The notes under the pieces are model-generated. The model had not been told where the DNA came from, did no database searches, and saw only the letters and a list, made by a program, of their open reading frames with translations. This document shows, one piece after another, positions 26,626 through 35,757 of a stretch of DNA of 59,547 nt. The stretch comes from Bifidobacterium breve (lineage in GTDB: Bacteria > Myxococcota_A > UBA796 > SXON01). The first letter of the stretch is position 1. Every line of letters begins with the position of its first letter. The stretch is taken from the NCBI GenBank assembly GCA_943328795.2, contig CALQBK020000006.1, positions 1 through 59,547 on the forward strand, given 5' to 3'. A program made the translations under genes and the position numbers.

Positions 26626-28005
26626 ATGGAACGTCAGAATCGCCTCCTCTCTATTCTCGCCGTCGTGCTGCTCGTCGTGATCGCTGCGATCGCCATCGAC
26701 AACCAGCAAAACGGCGGAAAGACCCACAGCGACGATCCCCACGCGCCGGACACGCACGAGCTCGTAGACTACAAGCCGGAGGAGATCACGAAGCTCACCG
26801 TCCAGGACGCCGACGCTGGCGCGGTGACGTTCGAGAAGTCGGGCAGCGCATGGACCATGGTCGACCCGAAGCAAGTGCCGATCGAAGAGCGAAAGGTCAG
26901 CGAGATCGTCGATAGGTTCGACCCCGTCAAGGTCGAAGAGCGCGAGCTGACGGGCGACCCCGCCGGCTACGGGCTCGACCCGGCGACCCGCGCGGTCGTG
27001 ACGTTGGCCACGGCGGACGGCCGGACCTGGACCGTCTACGTCGGCAAGGCCACGCCCGTCGGGTACGGCACCTACGTGCAGACCGCCGAGGGTGGGCCCG
27101 TGGGCGTCGCCCAGACGCACTTGGACGTCGCTCATCGCAAGCTCGACGACTTCCGCAGCAAGACCGTGTGGAGCATCTCGGCGGGGACCGCCCGGCGGAT
27201 CCAGATCGACGTGGGAGACAAGCGCGTCGTCCTCCGCAAGGACGACCACGGCTGGTGGCAAGGCGACGAGGGCCCGCGGGTGGACGAGAGCGCAGTGAAG
27301 GACTGGCTGCAAAAGGCCGACCTGGTGCGCGCGGAGAGCTTCGACGACCGGCCCGTCGTCGACCTGGCGACCACCGCGACGCTGAGCGTAGAGGACGCGG
27401 ATGGCGTCCACACGTTGGCCATCGGGGACGCGACGGGGGAAGGCGAAGGGGCGAGCGTCACCGTGATGGGTGAAGGGCCGCTGGCGAACGTCGCGCCGAC
27501 CGTGCGCGACCTCGTGAAGGTCGACGGCTGGGCGGGCACCGCGCTCCTGCCGGTGAACAGCTACCAGGTCGACAGCGTGGCCATCGTGCTCGGTGACTAC
27601 AAGACCACGTTGACGAAGACCGACGGCGCGTGGAAAGACGCCGCCGGCAAGCCCGTCGCGTTCGGGGACGGCGTCTTGGAGCAGATCAAGGCGACGCACG
27701 CCGACCGCACGGCCGTGCCCGCCGGGGCGGCGACCGGCTGGGGTTCGATCACCTTGACCGAGAGCGCCGGCGGCACCCCCCACTCGGAGGCGGTGACGCT
27801 GGGCGCCGCGTCCGACGGCGGGGTCCGGCCCGCGAAGGACGTCGCCGGGGGCCCGGCGTTCACGGTGCTCCAAGCCGACCTCGACGTCCTCCTCGGGGTC
27901 TCGCGCGGGACGCTGCCGCCGCCGAAGAGCGCGCAGCCGGAGACCCCCGAGGGTATGGGCCTCGAAGGGTTTGAGGGCCTGAGCGGGCTCCAGGGCCTGC
28001 AGTAG
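26626..28005 (+). CDS. DUF4340-type membrane-anchored protein
   Basis: The 459-aa protein has one N-terminal transmembrane helix (about residues 6-24), then a long extracytoplasmic part. It contains repeated modules of the form ITKLTVQDADAGAVTFEKSGSAW and a GYGLDPATRAVVTL segment, which are characteristic of DUF4340 proteins. In other bacteria these often accompany gliding-related ABC transporter components (GldF/GldG-like), but none is present here. The C-terminus is Gly/Leu/Gln-rich. ATG 26626 places the hydrophobic helix properly; the upstream frame adds only low-quality residues. The function is unknown. Confidence 0.82.
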   Translation: MERQNRLLSILAVVLLVVIAAIAIDNQQNGGKTHSDDPHAPDTHELVDYKPEEITKLTVQDADAGAVTFEKSGSAWTMVDPKQVPIEERKVSEIVDRFDPVKVEERELTGDPAGYGLDPATRAVVTLATADGRTWTVYVGKATPVGYGTYVQTAEGGPVGVAQTHLDVAHRKLDDFRSKTVWSISAGTARRIQIDVGDKRVVLRKDDHGWWQGDEGPRVDESAVKDWLQKADLVRAESFDDRPVVDLATTATLSVEDADGVHTLAIGDATGEGEGASVTVMGEGPLANVAPTVRDLVKVDGWAGTALLPVNSYQVDSVAIVLGDYKTTLTKTDGAWKDAAGKPVAFGDGVLEQIKATHADRTAVPAGAATGWGSITLTESAGGTPHSEAVTLGAASDGGVRPAKDVAGGPAFTVLQADLDVLLGVSRGTLPPPKSAQPETPEGMGLEGFEGLSGLQGLQ

Positions 28006-28096
28006 GCTTCGCGTTCGACTACGTTCGCGGAGCGCCCGGCGGGGCCATCGGCATCGGCGGCTGCCCGAAGAGCGCGCACCTTGGGGCGCGAAGGGC

Positions 28097-29401
28097 CTAC
28101 CGGGCCTTCGAGCCGAGCAGCTCCATCCCCAAAAGCAGCCCAGGCTCGACTTCAGCCCGGAGGATTTTGCCCGCGTGCCGAGCCAGGTGGACCAGCACCC
28201 CGGCGGGGACGGCCAACGCCGCGGTGGCCAGGAGCAGCGTCAGCGCTGCGTGAGCGGGGTACAGCGCAGCCGCGACGGCGCCGATCCCGGCGGACCCCGC
28301 AACAGCGCCCGCACACCAACGCAGGCCCCAGGCCCTCACCCAGGCCACGGCGCGCTGCCCCGGCCCCGCGTCCACGGGGTTTCGGAGCAGCCCGAGCACC
28401 TGGAACCGCGCCAGGTCGAGCAAGAGCGCGACGGCGTGCGTGAGCGGCGCCCCGGGCGTGCGTGCGATCACCTCGCGCGCGGCGCCGGGGTCGTGCAGCC
28501 GAAAGAGCGAGACGCCGAGCATCGCGCCGAGCAGCGGCCGAACGGGGTCACCCTCCGCCGCGTGCAAGAGCCCGTAGCTGGCGGCGAAGCGCGCGCGCTC
28601 CACCTGTTGGTCGAGCAGCGCGACCGCCGAGGTGGCCAACGCCAGGCTCGGCCGGAGCGGGGCCTGCTCCATCGCCTCCTCGAAGATGCGCACGGCGTCG
28701 CCGATGTTGCCCTCCTTCAACGCGCGGAGCGCGACCGCCTCCGCCGGGCCCTCCGCCACCTCCACCTCGCCGTCCACGGCGGGATCGGCTGTCACCCCGT
28801 GCCAAGCACCGCGGCCCGCGAGCAGGATGCCCACCTCGGTCGTCTCCCAGGCCACAAAGAGCCGCTCGGCGCCGTCCCCGTCGTGCTCATCGGCGTGCCC
28901 CGGCCCGGTCTCGAGCACCCGGCGCTGCGCTGCGAAGGCGGCCCGGGCACCGGCGGTGTCCATCCGCCACGCGTACACCAGGAACGACCGTCCGGACGTG
29001 CTCCCGATCCAGAGGGTGTCGCCCCCGCCCGTCCCGACGAGCTTGAGGCTCCCGAGGTCGAGCCCCTCGAAGCCCTGCCGCGCGAGGAACGCGTACACCT
29101 CGGCGCCGAGCAAAGAGCCCATGACCTGCCCCTCGCCGGGCCCTTCGCCGTGTTGCTCTAAGAAGCTACGGCGCAGCTGCTCGATGCGCAGCTTGCAGTG
29201 ACGGACCTCGGCGTCGACCAGCTCGACGTCGTCCAAGCGCGCGATCGCGGACCGGATCCGGCGCTGGTAAAGGCGGACGGACTCGTCGTACGAGTACCGC
29301 CGAACGCGCCCATCCCGGCCGACGATCTCCACCGGGAAGTCCACGCTCTGCGTGTAGTCCTTCCGGTGGTACTTGCGAAGGCGGGAGGAGCGTTCCAACA
29401 A
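28097..29401 (-). CDS. Unknown protein with TPR-like region and C-terminal membrane helices
   Basis: The 434-aa protein starts at TTG 29401, preceded by GAGG at fair spacing. Residues 1-80 are charged, and 90-200 appear mixed alpha/beta. Residues about 215-335 show helical-hairpin repeats of TPR type (EGNIGDAVRIFEEAMEQAPLR). Two hydrophobic helices at about 365-415 probably anchor it in the membrane. No enzyme motif was seen. It follows the ICMT-like gene on the same strand after about 50 bases and may be the last gene of an operon starting with the giant TPR gene. Confidence 0.72.
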   Translation of the reverse strand: MLERSSRLRKYHRKDYTQSVDFPVEIVGRDGRVRRYSYDESVRLYQRRIRSAIARLDDVELVDAEVRHCKLRIEQLRRSFLEQHGEGPGEGQVMGSLLGAEVYAFLARQGFEGLDLGSLKLVGTGGGDTLWIGSTSGRSFLVYAWRMDTAGARAAFAAQRRVLETGPGHADEHDGDGAERLFVAWETTEVGILLAGRGAWHGVTADPAVDGEVEVAEGPAEAVALRALKEGNIGDAVRIFEEAMEQAPLRPSLALATSAVALLDQQVERARFAASYGLLHAAEGDPVRPLLGAMLGVSLFRLHDPGAAREVIARTPGAPLTHAVALLLDLARFQVLGLLRNPVDAGPGQRAVAWVRAWGLRWCAGAVAGSAGIGAVAAALYPAHAALTLLLATAALAVPAGVLVHLARHAGKILRAEVEPGLLLGMELLGSKAR

Positions 29402-29452
29402 ATGCCTCGGGCAACAAACGTAGCACGCTCCTCGCCTGGTGCGCGCCGCCGA

Positions 29453-29998
29453 TCAGCGCCCGGCGACCGCCATCACCCCGAGGACGATGGCCAACGCAGC
29501 CAAGGTGCTTCGCTCACTCCGGAGCGCCTCTCGCCCATCCCACGCCCCGCGCGGGTCCGAGCCCCACCTGGGCACCCAACGCCGCACGCGACTGCAGTAG
29601 TCCGCGTACTCGCTCCCGAGCTTCGCGAGCAGGTTCGACTCCTCCCAGGCCACGATGAAGTGGTACTCGACCGCGAGCAGGGGGGCTGCGACCAGGGCCC
29701 AGGGCCAGGTCATCACGCCGAGCCCCGCGAAGATGAGCACGTTGCCGACGTAGAGCGGGTTCCGGACCAGCGCGTACGGGCCGGAGTCCACCACGCGGTG
29801 CGCGCCTTCGCCCCGCGTCCGACTCGGGAGGCCGATGTGCCCGACCGCCCACAGGCGGAGCGCCTCGCCAGCGCACACGATCACGAGCCCAGCGGCGGGG
29901 AACGCCACCGGGCTCGCGACCATGCCCACCAACAGCGGCACCGGCAGCCAGCCGCGGTTGCGGAACATCCAGGCGCCGACCCGCCTAGCGGCCTCCAC
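29453..29998 (-). CDS. Isoprenylcysteine carboxyl methyltransferase-family membrane protein
   Basis: The 181-aa protein has four to five hydrophobic segments and the family core: VDSGPYALVRNPLYVGN, then EESNLLAKLGSEYADYCSRVRRWVP. These match the C-terminal SAM-binding region of ICMT/PEMT-like methyltransferases. Bacterial members methylate lipids, isoprenoids or unknown small molecules. The start is GTG 29998 with GAGG upstream, 12 bases after the stop of the large TPR gene, so the two are probably co-transcribed. Confidence 0.85.
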   Translation of the reverse strand: MEAARRVGAWMFRNRGWLPVPLLVGMVASPVAFPAAGLVIVCAGEALRLWAVGHIGLPSRTRGEGAHRVVDSGPYALVRNPLYVGNVLIFAGLGVMTWPWALVAAPLLAVEYHFIVAWEESNLLAKLGSEYADYCSRVRRWVPRWGSDPRGAWDGREALRSERSTLAALAIVLGVMAVAGR

Positions 29999-30010
29999 GA
30001 CGCACCTCGC

Positions 30011-33000
30011 TCAACTGAACTTGAGGGTCGCCTGCAGACGCTGCTGCAACCGGCTGTGGGCTTCTTCCGGGCCGGCGATGGTCGTGCCCGCGAGCATGTC
30101 CGCTACGGACTCGTGCTGGGCGCACGCCTCACTCCACCCCTCGGCCGCGGCAGCCGCGTCCCCGCACGCCTGGTAGGCGATGGCCTTCACGAGCAGCAAG
30201 CAGCCGCGCTCCGGCGTGTTCGGCGCGGCGATCACGAGCCCGCGCTCGCTGATGCTCGCGGCCTCCGGCCAGTCCTGGCGCCGCAGCGCGAGCTCCGCGA
30301 GCCGGAGCAGCGTGATCGGCTGGTTGCCGTCGAACGCGAGCCCCTTCTCGAAGTGCTGCGCGGCCTTGTCCGGCAGTTGCAGCCGCGCGTCGAGCACGAA
30401 GCCCTTGGCGACGTAGGCGTCCACGACGTCTGAGGGCTCCTGCGTGTGGTAGATGATGTTGTTGTAGATGTTCAGCAGGTTGTTCCAGTCTCCTGCTTGG
30501 AACAGCACACGCGCCAGCCCACGCAGCGCGAGCACCTCGTTCGCCCGCAGCTCGAGCGCCTTCGAGAAGCGCTTGCGCGCCTTGTCCGGCTGGCCGAGGT
30601 TGAGCTCCACGATGCCGAGGTTCGCGTAGACGGACGCCAGCTGTTCGTTGTTCCCGTGCCCGCCGGTGAGCTGCAAGATCTGCTTGAAGACCTTGTCCGC
30701 GCGTTGCCACTGCCCGGCCTCCGTGTACATCGGCCCCACGGCCTCCAGGGACGGGAGGTGCGTCGGGTTGAGCTGGAGCGCGCGTTCGTAGCGGGCCATC
30801 GCCTCCGGGACGCTGCCCGAGCGCCGAAGCGACTCGGCCGACCGGTAGTAGAACATCGCGACGTCCACTTGCTCGTCGAAGTCCTCTACGTCTCGGGCCG
30901 ACTCGACGGGCTCGAGCTTCTCGTAGATCGCCGCAGCTGCGGCGAACTGCCCGCTCTCGAACAGGTGCTCTGCCCGGAAGCGGAGCGCCTCGTGGTTGTC
31001 CGGGTCGATCTCGATCAGGCGATCGTAGAGCACCGCGGCCCCGCTGCGATCGCGGTTCATCTCCATGCGCATGCGCGCTGCGCGGCCAAGAGCGTCGATC
31101 CGGCGCTCCAGCGGCGCGTTCGACCGGGCGACCCGCTGCAGCGCGTCCCCCGCGCGGTCCCAGTCGCCGCGGTTCGTGTAGATGCGCTCCAGCGCCGTCG
31201 CCGCTTCGGCGTCCACGGCAGCGCCCCCGGTCGCCGCGTCGAAGAAGCGGATCGCCTCGTCGTCCCGGCGCAGGTTCTCGTGGTAGACGACGCCGATCCT
31301 GCGCTGCATCGCGCTGCGCTCGGCCCCCTCCAAGAACGGGAGCAGGGCCTGGGCGACCTGGACGAACCCGTTCCAGTCCCGACCGCCCTCCGACAACCCA
31401 AGCAAGCGGCGAAGCGCCTCCTGGTCCTCGGGTGCCAAGTCGAGCACCTTGCGCCACGCGTCGGCCGCGAGCGCCTTGTTCTGGCTCTTCTCTTCGTAGA
31501 TCCGCGCGACCTCGGCATACCGCTCGACGCGGTCGGCCCCGGAGGAGATCGCGGCCGTGCGCTCGAGCACGCGGACGACCGCCTCCCAGTCGCCGGCTGC
31601 CTCGCCGAGCCGCTTCAGCCCGGCGAGCGCCAAGCTGTCCTGCGGGTCGAGGTCGAGCGCACGTGCATATGCAGCACCCGCTCCAGTGGGATCGTTGGCG
31701 GCCTCGAGGGCCTCGGCCATCCGGCGTTGGTACCGCGCAGCGTCGCTCGGCGTCGCTGCCGTGCGCGCGAGGTCCTCCAAGAACAGGACTGCGCGGCCGG
31801 TGTCGCCGCGCGCGCCTGCGATGCGCGCGAGGGCTTCGAGCACCTCCCGGTTGTCCGGGTCGGCCTCCTGCAGCTTCTGGTAGTACTCCCACGCCTCGTC
31901 GCTCCCAGCGAGCTTCTCCGCGAGGATCCAACGGCACCGCGCGGCGCCCTCGGCCCGCAGCGACTCGGGCAATCCGGGCGCGCGCTCGTTGATGAGGTCG
32001 AGCACGCCCTTCCACTCGCCCATCGTCACCAACAGGCGCTCGAGGCGCAGGCTCCAAGGCAACGGCTCCGAGGCGGTCGCCATCTCCGCGCGGTAGCTGG
32101 CGGCGGCCCCTTCGAGGTCGCCAGCCTCTTCGAGCGCTTCGCCGAGGCCGGCGCGGTGGTCTTCACTCAGCGTCGCGAACAGCGCACGGAGCGCTTCGGC
32201 GTCGCGCTGTGCGACCAGCGCGGCGCGCAGGCCGTCAAAGGCGACGCGCGAGGTCGGCTGCGCGGCGAGCGCGAGCTCCCAAGCAGCGCGCGAGGCGTCC
32301 AGGTCCCCCGAGACGCGGAACAGGGTCGCCGCGACCCGCGCATGGTTTGCGCCGACGCCGCCGTTCACCGCCGAGTCGGCGAGCGCACGCTGGGCGCGCG
32401 CAGCTTCACCGGGAGACGCGCGCAAGCGCATCGCGGCGAGGGCGAGCGCCGGGTCCGGCGCTGCTGCCAGCGCTTCGAACACGCCGTCGGCAGCGCCGAC
32501 TCGCACTGCGTCCACGGTCGCGGTCAAGCCGCCGGCGCGGAGGGCCTCCCCAGCCACGTCCGACCGACCCGCAGACTCGGCGCTGCGCGCGAGCGTGCGG
32601 AAAGGCGCCGCGGCGCCGGTAGCGGCCGCTTGGCCAACCGCGCGCACGAGCTCCCCTGCGTCCCCCGCCTCGGAGGCGACCTCCGCGAGCCGCACCCAGG
32701 CGCCGGCATCGCTGTACAGGCGCCCGAGCGCCTCGGCGTCCCCAGCCCGGAGCGCGCTGCGCTCGAGCACCTCCAGCGCCGCCTCCCGGGCCGCGCTGTC
32801 CGTCGACGGCTCCTCGCGGATCACCGTGTTTGCGAGCGACTCGGCGTCGTCGCCGATCGCCCGTGCGACCTCGGCCGCGGCCAGCAGCCGCCAGTGGCGC
32901 CGGTCGACGTCCTCGCCCATGTCCGCGTGCGCCCGCTCCAAGTTGAGCAGCTCCGCCAGGTCGCCGGAGTTCGCCGCGAGGTCCTTCAGCAGCAGCACGG

Positions 33001-35626
33001 CCGGGAGGAACCCGGGGGACGCCTCGAGCGCCTTCCGGAGGCACGTGCGCGCGCCGTCTACGTCGTTCGAGTGATCCGCGAGGACGCGGGCAGCCCGGTA
33101 GTACAAGCTCACCGTCTCCATCGCGTCACGCGTGCTGGCGGCGGCGGCGCGGAGCACCCGGCCGAGCTCGACCCACTCGCCATCGTGCTCGAGGAGCCGC
33201 GCGTACGCGTCCACGCTCGGCGAGAAGTCCGGCACGTTCTCCAGGACGAGCCGGTAGGCCTCCTTCGCCCGCGCGGTGTTGCCGAGCCGGATCTCGTAGG
33301 TCGCGCCCGCGCGGTGCCGCTGCAGCGCGGCGCTCGCGGGGTCCTCGGCCAACAACGAGCGCTGCTCGTAGATCGCGGCGAGCTCGGGCCACGCGGCCGA
33401 GCGGTGGTAGACGCGCTCGAGCGCCTCGAGCACCGGCAAGTACCCGGGTGCGAGCTCCAGCACGCGCTCGTAGTAGATCCGCGCGTTCGCCAAGTCGCCG
33501 AGCGGGCCTTCGGCCGTCTCGCCGGCCCGGTACCAAGCCGTGACGAGCAGCGAGGGGTCGTGCAGCTTCGACGTGCGGCGCACCAGGAAGTCGATGGTGT
33601 CTTGCCAGCGGCCGGCCTTGTGCAGGAGGCGCAGGGCAGCCTCTGCAGCGGGCGCAGCGGCCGGGTCATCCGCGGCCTCCATGTAGAGCGCGCACGCCGC
33701 CGACCAGTCCTTCGTCTCGATCTCGCGGGCGAGCCGGTACAGGCCGAACGCCCGCGCCGGGCCGGCCAACGCGTCGACCTCTTCCCGCAGCGCGGTGACC
33801 AGCGCGTCCCGGTCCTGGGACTCCACGAGGTGCGCCTGGAGCTCGTGTCGCAGCCCGAGCGAGCCCGGGGACGCCTCGACCGCGGCCCGGAAGCAGCGCG
33901 ACGCGTCCTGGTTGCTGAAGACCTGGCCACGGTACACGCGGGCCGCACGGGCCCACCACCACGCGGCCTCTGCCCGCTGGAGCCCGTCTGACAGCGACGG
34001 ATCCGCCGCGAGGCGCCCGGCTTCGGCCTCGTACAAGCCGGCTACCGCAGCCCAGTCGCCGGCCTCCCGCAGCGCGCCGTCGAGGCCCGCCAGGGCCGCC
34101 GAGTTCGCGGAGTCCGCCGCGCGCGCCGCTTGCCACGCCTCGAGCGCGCTCGGCGTCCGAGCGAGCAGCCCCGCCCGCTCGACCAGCAAGCCCGCGGCCA
34201 CGGGCCCGACCTGCAGGGCCGCGAGGCGCGCGAGCGACTCGGGGAGCGCGGGGTCCGCCCGGCGACGCTGCACCTCGACGAGCAACGAGAGCGCGGAGGC
34301 GTCCTCGCCTTGCGAGAGCGCCCGCACCAACGACGCCGTGACGGCCTCGTCGGCGCCGGTCGCCACGTGCAGCTTCGCGGCATCGACCTCGGCCTCGGCC
34401 GCGCTTGGGCTGACAGCACCGAGCGCCTCGTACGCCGCGGCAGCGGCCGCCCGGTCGCCGAGGGCCTCGAGCGCGCGGGCGCGTTCGAGCCAGTAGGCGG
34501 CGTCGCCCCGGCCCTCGCCCTTGCTCCGCGTGCCGACGCCCGCCAGGTCCAACAACACCAGCGCGTCGGAGGCAACGTTCAGGCGCGTGCGCGCGAAGTG
34601 CGCGGCGGCCGTACAGAGCACGATGCGGCGAGCACCCGACGCGCGCTCAGCCTCTTGCCGCAACAGCGCCAGCGCCTCAGCCCACGATCCCTCCCCGCTG
34701 ACGACCGGCGCCTGCGGGGTGACCACCGCCGCTGGCTCGGCCTCCGGCTGGCTCTCCATCACCGCTGCGAGGCCCGGCTCCATCTGGGTCTCGGCGTCCT
34801 CGGACGGCTGGTCCGCCAGCTCGGCCTGCAGCGCCGCGGGGTCGAACACCAACGTCGGGTTCGCCCGCCGCGTGACAGCCATCGTGACCTGCGGTGCGGG
34901 CCTCGCGGCGGCCTCCGCGGCCGCGCGTGCAGCGTCCTCCGCGGCCGCGCGTGCAGCGTCCTCTTCCGCCTCCAGCTTCGCGAGCTCGGCGACGCGCGCG
35001 GCTACCGCACGGTCCACGGCCTCTTGCGCGGCGCGCTGCTCCGCCTCCTCGCGGGCGACGCGCTCGGCGTCCATCCGCCGCATCTCGGCCAGCTGCGCGC
35101 CCTCGACCATCGCACGCTCACGCTCGGCCTCCTCGGCGGCGTGGAGCAGTGCCTCCTCGGCGCGGCGGGCCTCCTCGGCCTTGCGCTCCTTCGAAGACCG
35201 CTTCTTGAACACGTCCGACTGCTCTCGCGCCTCGCGCTCGGCCTCTTTCCCCGACGCTGGCTCCGCTGCCGCGGCTTGCTCAGCGGCGGCCTTCTCGGCA
35301 GCAGCCCTGTCTACGGCGGCCTTCTCCGCAGCAGCCTTCTCGGCAGCGGCCTTCTCGGCAGCAGCCTTCTCCGCAGCGGCCTTCTCCGCAGCGGCCTTCT
35401 CCGCAGCGGCCTTCTCCGCGGCAGCGCTCTCAGCAGCGGCCTTCTCGGCGGCGGCCTTCTCGGCAGCGGCCTTCTCGGCAGCGGCCTTCTCGGCAGCGGC
35501 CTTCTCGGCAGCGGCCTTGGCGGCGGCCCCGCCGTCCTCGTCCTCTTCGCCCCAGCCACCTGCGCTGAAAAAGTCGTCTTCCAACGCTCCGAAGGACGCA
35601 TCTTGAGACTCTTTCTTCTTGCTCAT
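30011..35626 (-). CDS. 1871-aa TPR repeat protein with (AAAEK)n N-terminal region
   Basis: A short acidic N-terminus is followed by about 17 tandem pentads of KAAAE type and then charged coiled-coil sequence to about residue 240. The next 1600 residues are successive TPR-like helical hairpins, such as YYERVLELAPGYLPVLEALERVYHR and RAEHLFESGQFAAAAAIYEKLEPV. No signal peptide or membrane helix was seen, so it is presumably a cytoplasmic scaffold. Very large TPR proteins with Lys/Ala/Glu-rich heads are common in Myxococcota and some serve in motility or polarity, but nothing here proves that. The start ATG has GGAG upstream. Co-transcribed downstream genes encode an ICMT-like enzyme and possibly a TPR membrane protein. 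Confidence 0.92.
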   Translation of the reverse strand: MSKKKESQDASFGALEDDFFSAGGWGEEDEDGGAAAKAAAEKAAAEKAAAEKAAAEKAAAEKAAAESAAAEKAAAEKAAAEKAAAEKAAAEKAAAEKAAAEKAAVDRAAAEKAAAEQAAAAEPASGKEAEREAREQSDVFKKRSSKERKAEEARRAEEALLHAAEEAERERAMVEGAQLAEMRRMDAERVAREEAEQRAAQEAVDRAVAARVAELAKLEAEEDAARAAAEDAARAAAEAAARPAPQVTMAVTRRANPTLVFDPAALQAELADQPSEDAETQMEPGLAAVMESQPEAEPAAVVTPQAPVVSGEGSWAEALALLRQEAERASGARRIVLCTAAAHFARTRLNVASDALVLLDLAGVGTRSKGEGRGDAAYWLERARALEALGDRAAAAAAYEALGAVSPSAAEAEVDAAKLHVATGADEAVTASLVRALSQGEDASALSLLVEVQRRRADPALPESLARLAALQVGPVAAGLLVERAGLLARTPSALEAWQAARAADSANSAALAGLDGALREAGDWAAVAGLYEAEAGRLAADPSLSDGLQRAEAAWWWARAARVYRGQVFSNQDASRCFRAAVEASPGSLGLRHELQAHLVESQDRDALVTALREEVDALAGPARAFGLYRLAREIETKDWSAACALYMEAADDPAAAPAAEAALRLLHKAGRWQDTIDFLVRRTSKLHDPSLLVTAWYRAGETAEGPLGDLANARIYYERVLELAPGYLPVLEALERVYHRSAAWPELAAIYEQRSLLAEDPASAALQRHRAGATYEIRLGNTARAKEAYRLVLENVPDFSPSVDAYARLLEHDGEWVELGRVLRAAAASTRDAMETVSLYYRAARVLADHSNDVDGARTCLRKALEASPGFLPAVLLLKDLAANSGDLAELLNLERAHADMGEDVDRRHWRLLAAAEVARAIGDDAESLANTVIREEPSTDSAAREAALEVLERSALRAGDAEALGRLYSDAGAWVRLAEVASEAGDAGELVRAVGQAAATGAAAPFRTLARSAESAGRSDVAGEALRAGGLTATVDAVRVGAADGVFEALAAAPDPALALAAMRLRASPGEAARAQRALADSAVNGGVGANHARVAATLFRVSGDLDASRAAWELALAAQPTSRVAFDGLRAALVAQRDAEALRALFATLSEDHRAGLGEALEEAGDLEGAAASYRAEMATASEPLPWSLRLERLLVTMGEWKGVLDLINERAPGLPESLRAEGAARCRWILAEKLAGSDEAWEYYQKLQEADPDNREVLEALARIAGARGDTGRAVLFLEDLARTAATPSDAARYQRRMAEALEAANDPTGAGAAYARALDLDPQDSLALAGLKRLGEAAGDWEAVVRVLERTAAISSGADRVERYAEVARIYEEKSQNKALAADAWRKVLDLAPEDQEALRRLLGLSEGGRDWNGFVQVAQALLPFLEGAERSAMQRRIGVVYHENLRRDDEAIRFFDAATGGAAVDAEAATALERIYTNRGDWDRAGDALQRVARSNAPLERRIDALGRAARMRMEMNRDRSGAAVLYDRLIEIDPDNHEALRFRAEHLFESGQFAAAAAIYEKLEPVESARDVEDFDEQVDVAMFYYRSAESLRRSGSVPEAMARYERALQLNPTHLPSLEAVGPMYTEAGQWQRADKVFKQILQLTGGHGNNEQLASVYANLGIVELNLGQPDKARKRFSKALELRANEVLALRGLARVLFQAGDWNNLLNIYNNIIYHTQEPSDVVDAYVAKGFVLDARLQLPDKAAQHFEKGLAFDGNQPITLLRLAELALRRQDWPEAASISERGLVIAAPNTPERGCLLLVKAIAYQACGDAAAAAEGWSEACAQHESVADMLAGTTIAGPEEAHSRLQQRLQATLKFS
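35264..35518. repeat. 15-bp tandem repeats encoding KAAAE pentads
   Basis: About 17 in-frame 15-bp units lie near the 5' end of the large TPR gene. Individual units differ at synonymous positions and a few encode S, R or Q variants. Because the unit is a multiple of three, copy changes would alter length without breaking the frame. The encoded segment would form a long, regular Ala-rich helix. Boundaries are approximate. Confidence 0.85.
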
Positions 35627-35757
35627 CAGAAACTCCGGCCGGGATCTTTAGCGCGCTTCGATGCCGGGAGAATGTCACCCCCGTGTGAAGATTGCGGTTT
35701 GGGCAGAATTACCCTTGGTGAATCTGCGTTCCCACATTCCGTACTCCTCGTGAGTCG

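Noticed and set aside
30446-33991. Plus-strand open frame of 1181 codons opposite the TPR gene
   Set aside because: Antisense shadow of the TPR gene; no domain and skewed Arg/Leu/Glu content.
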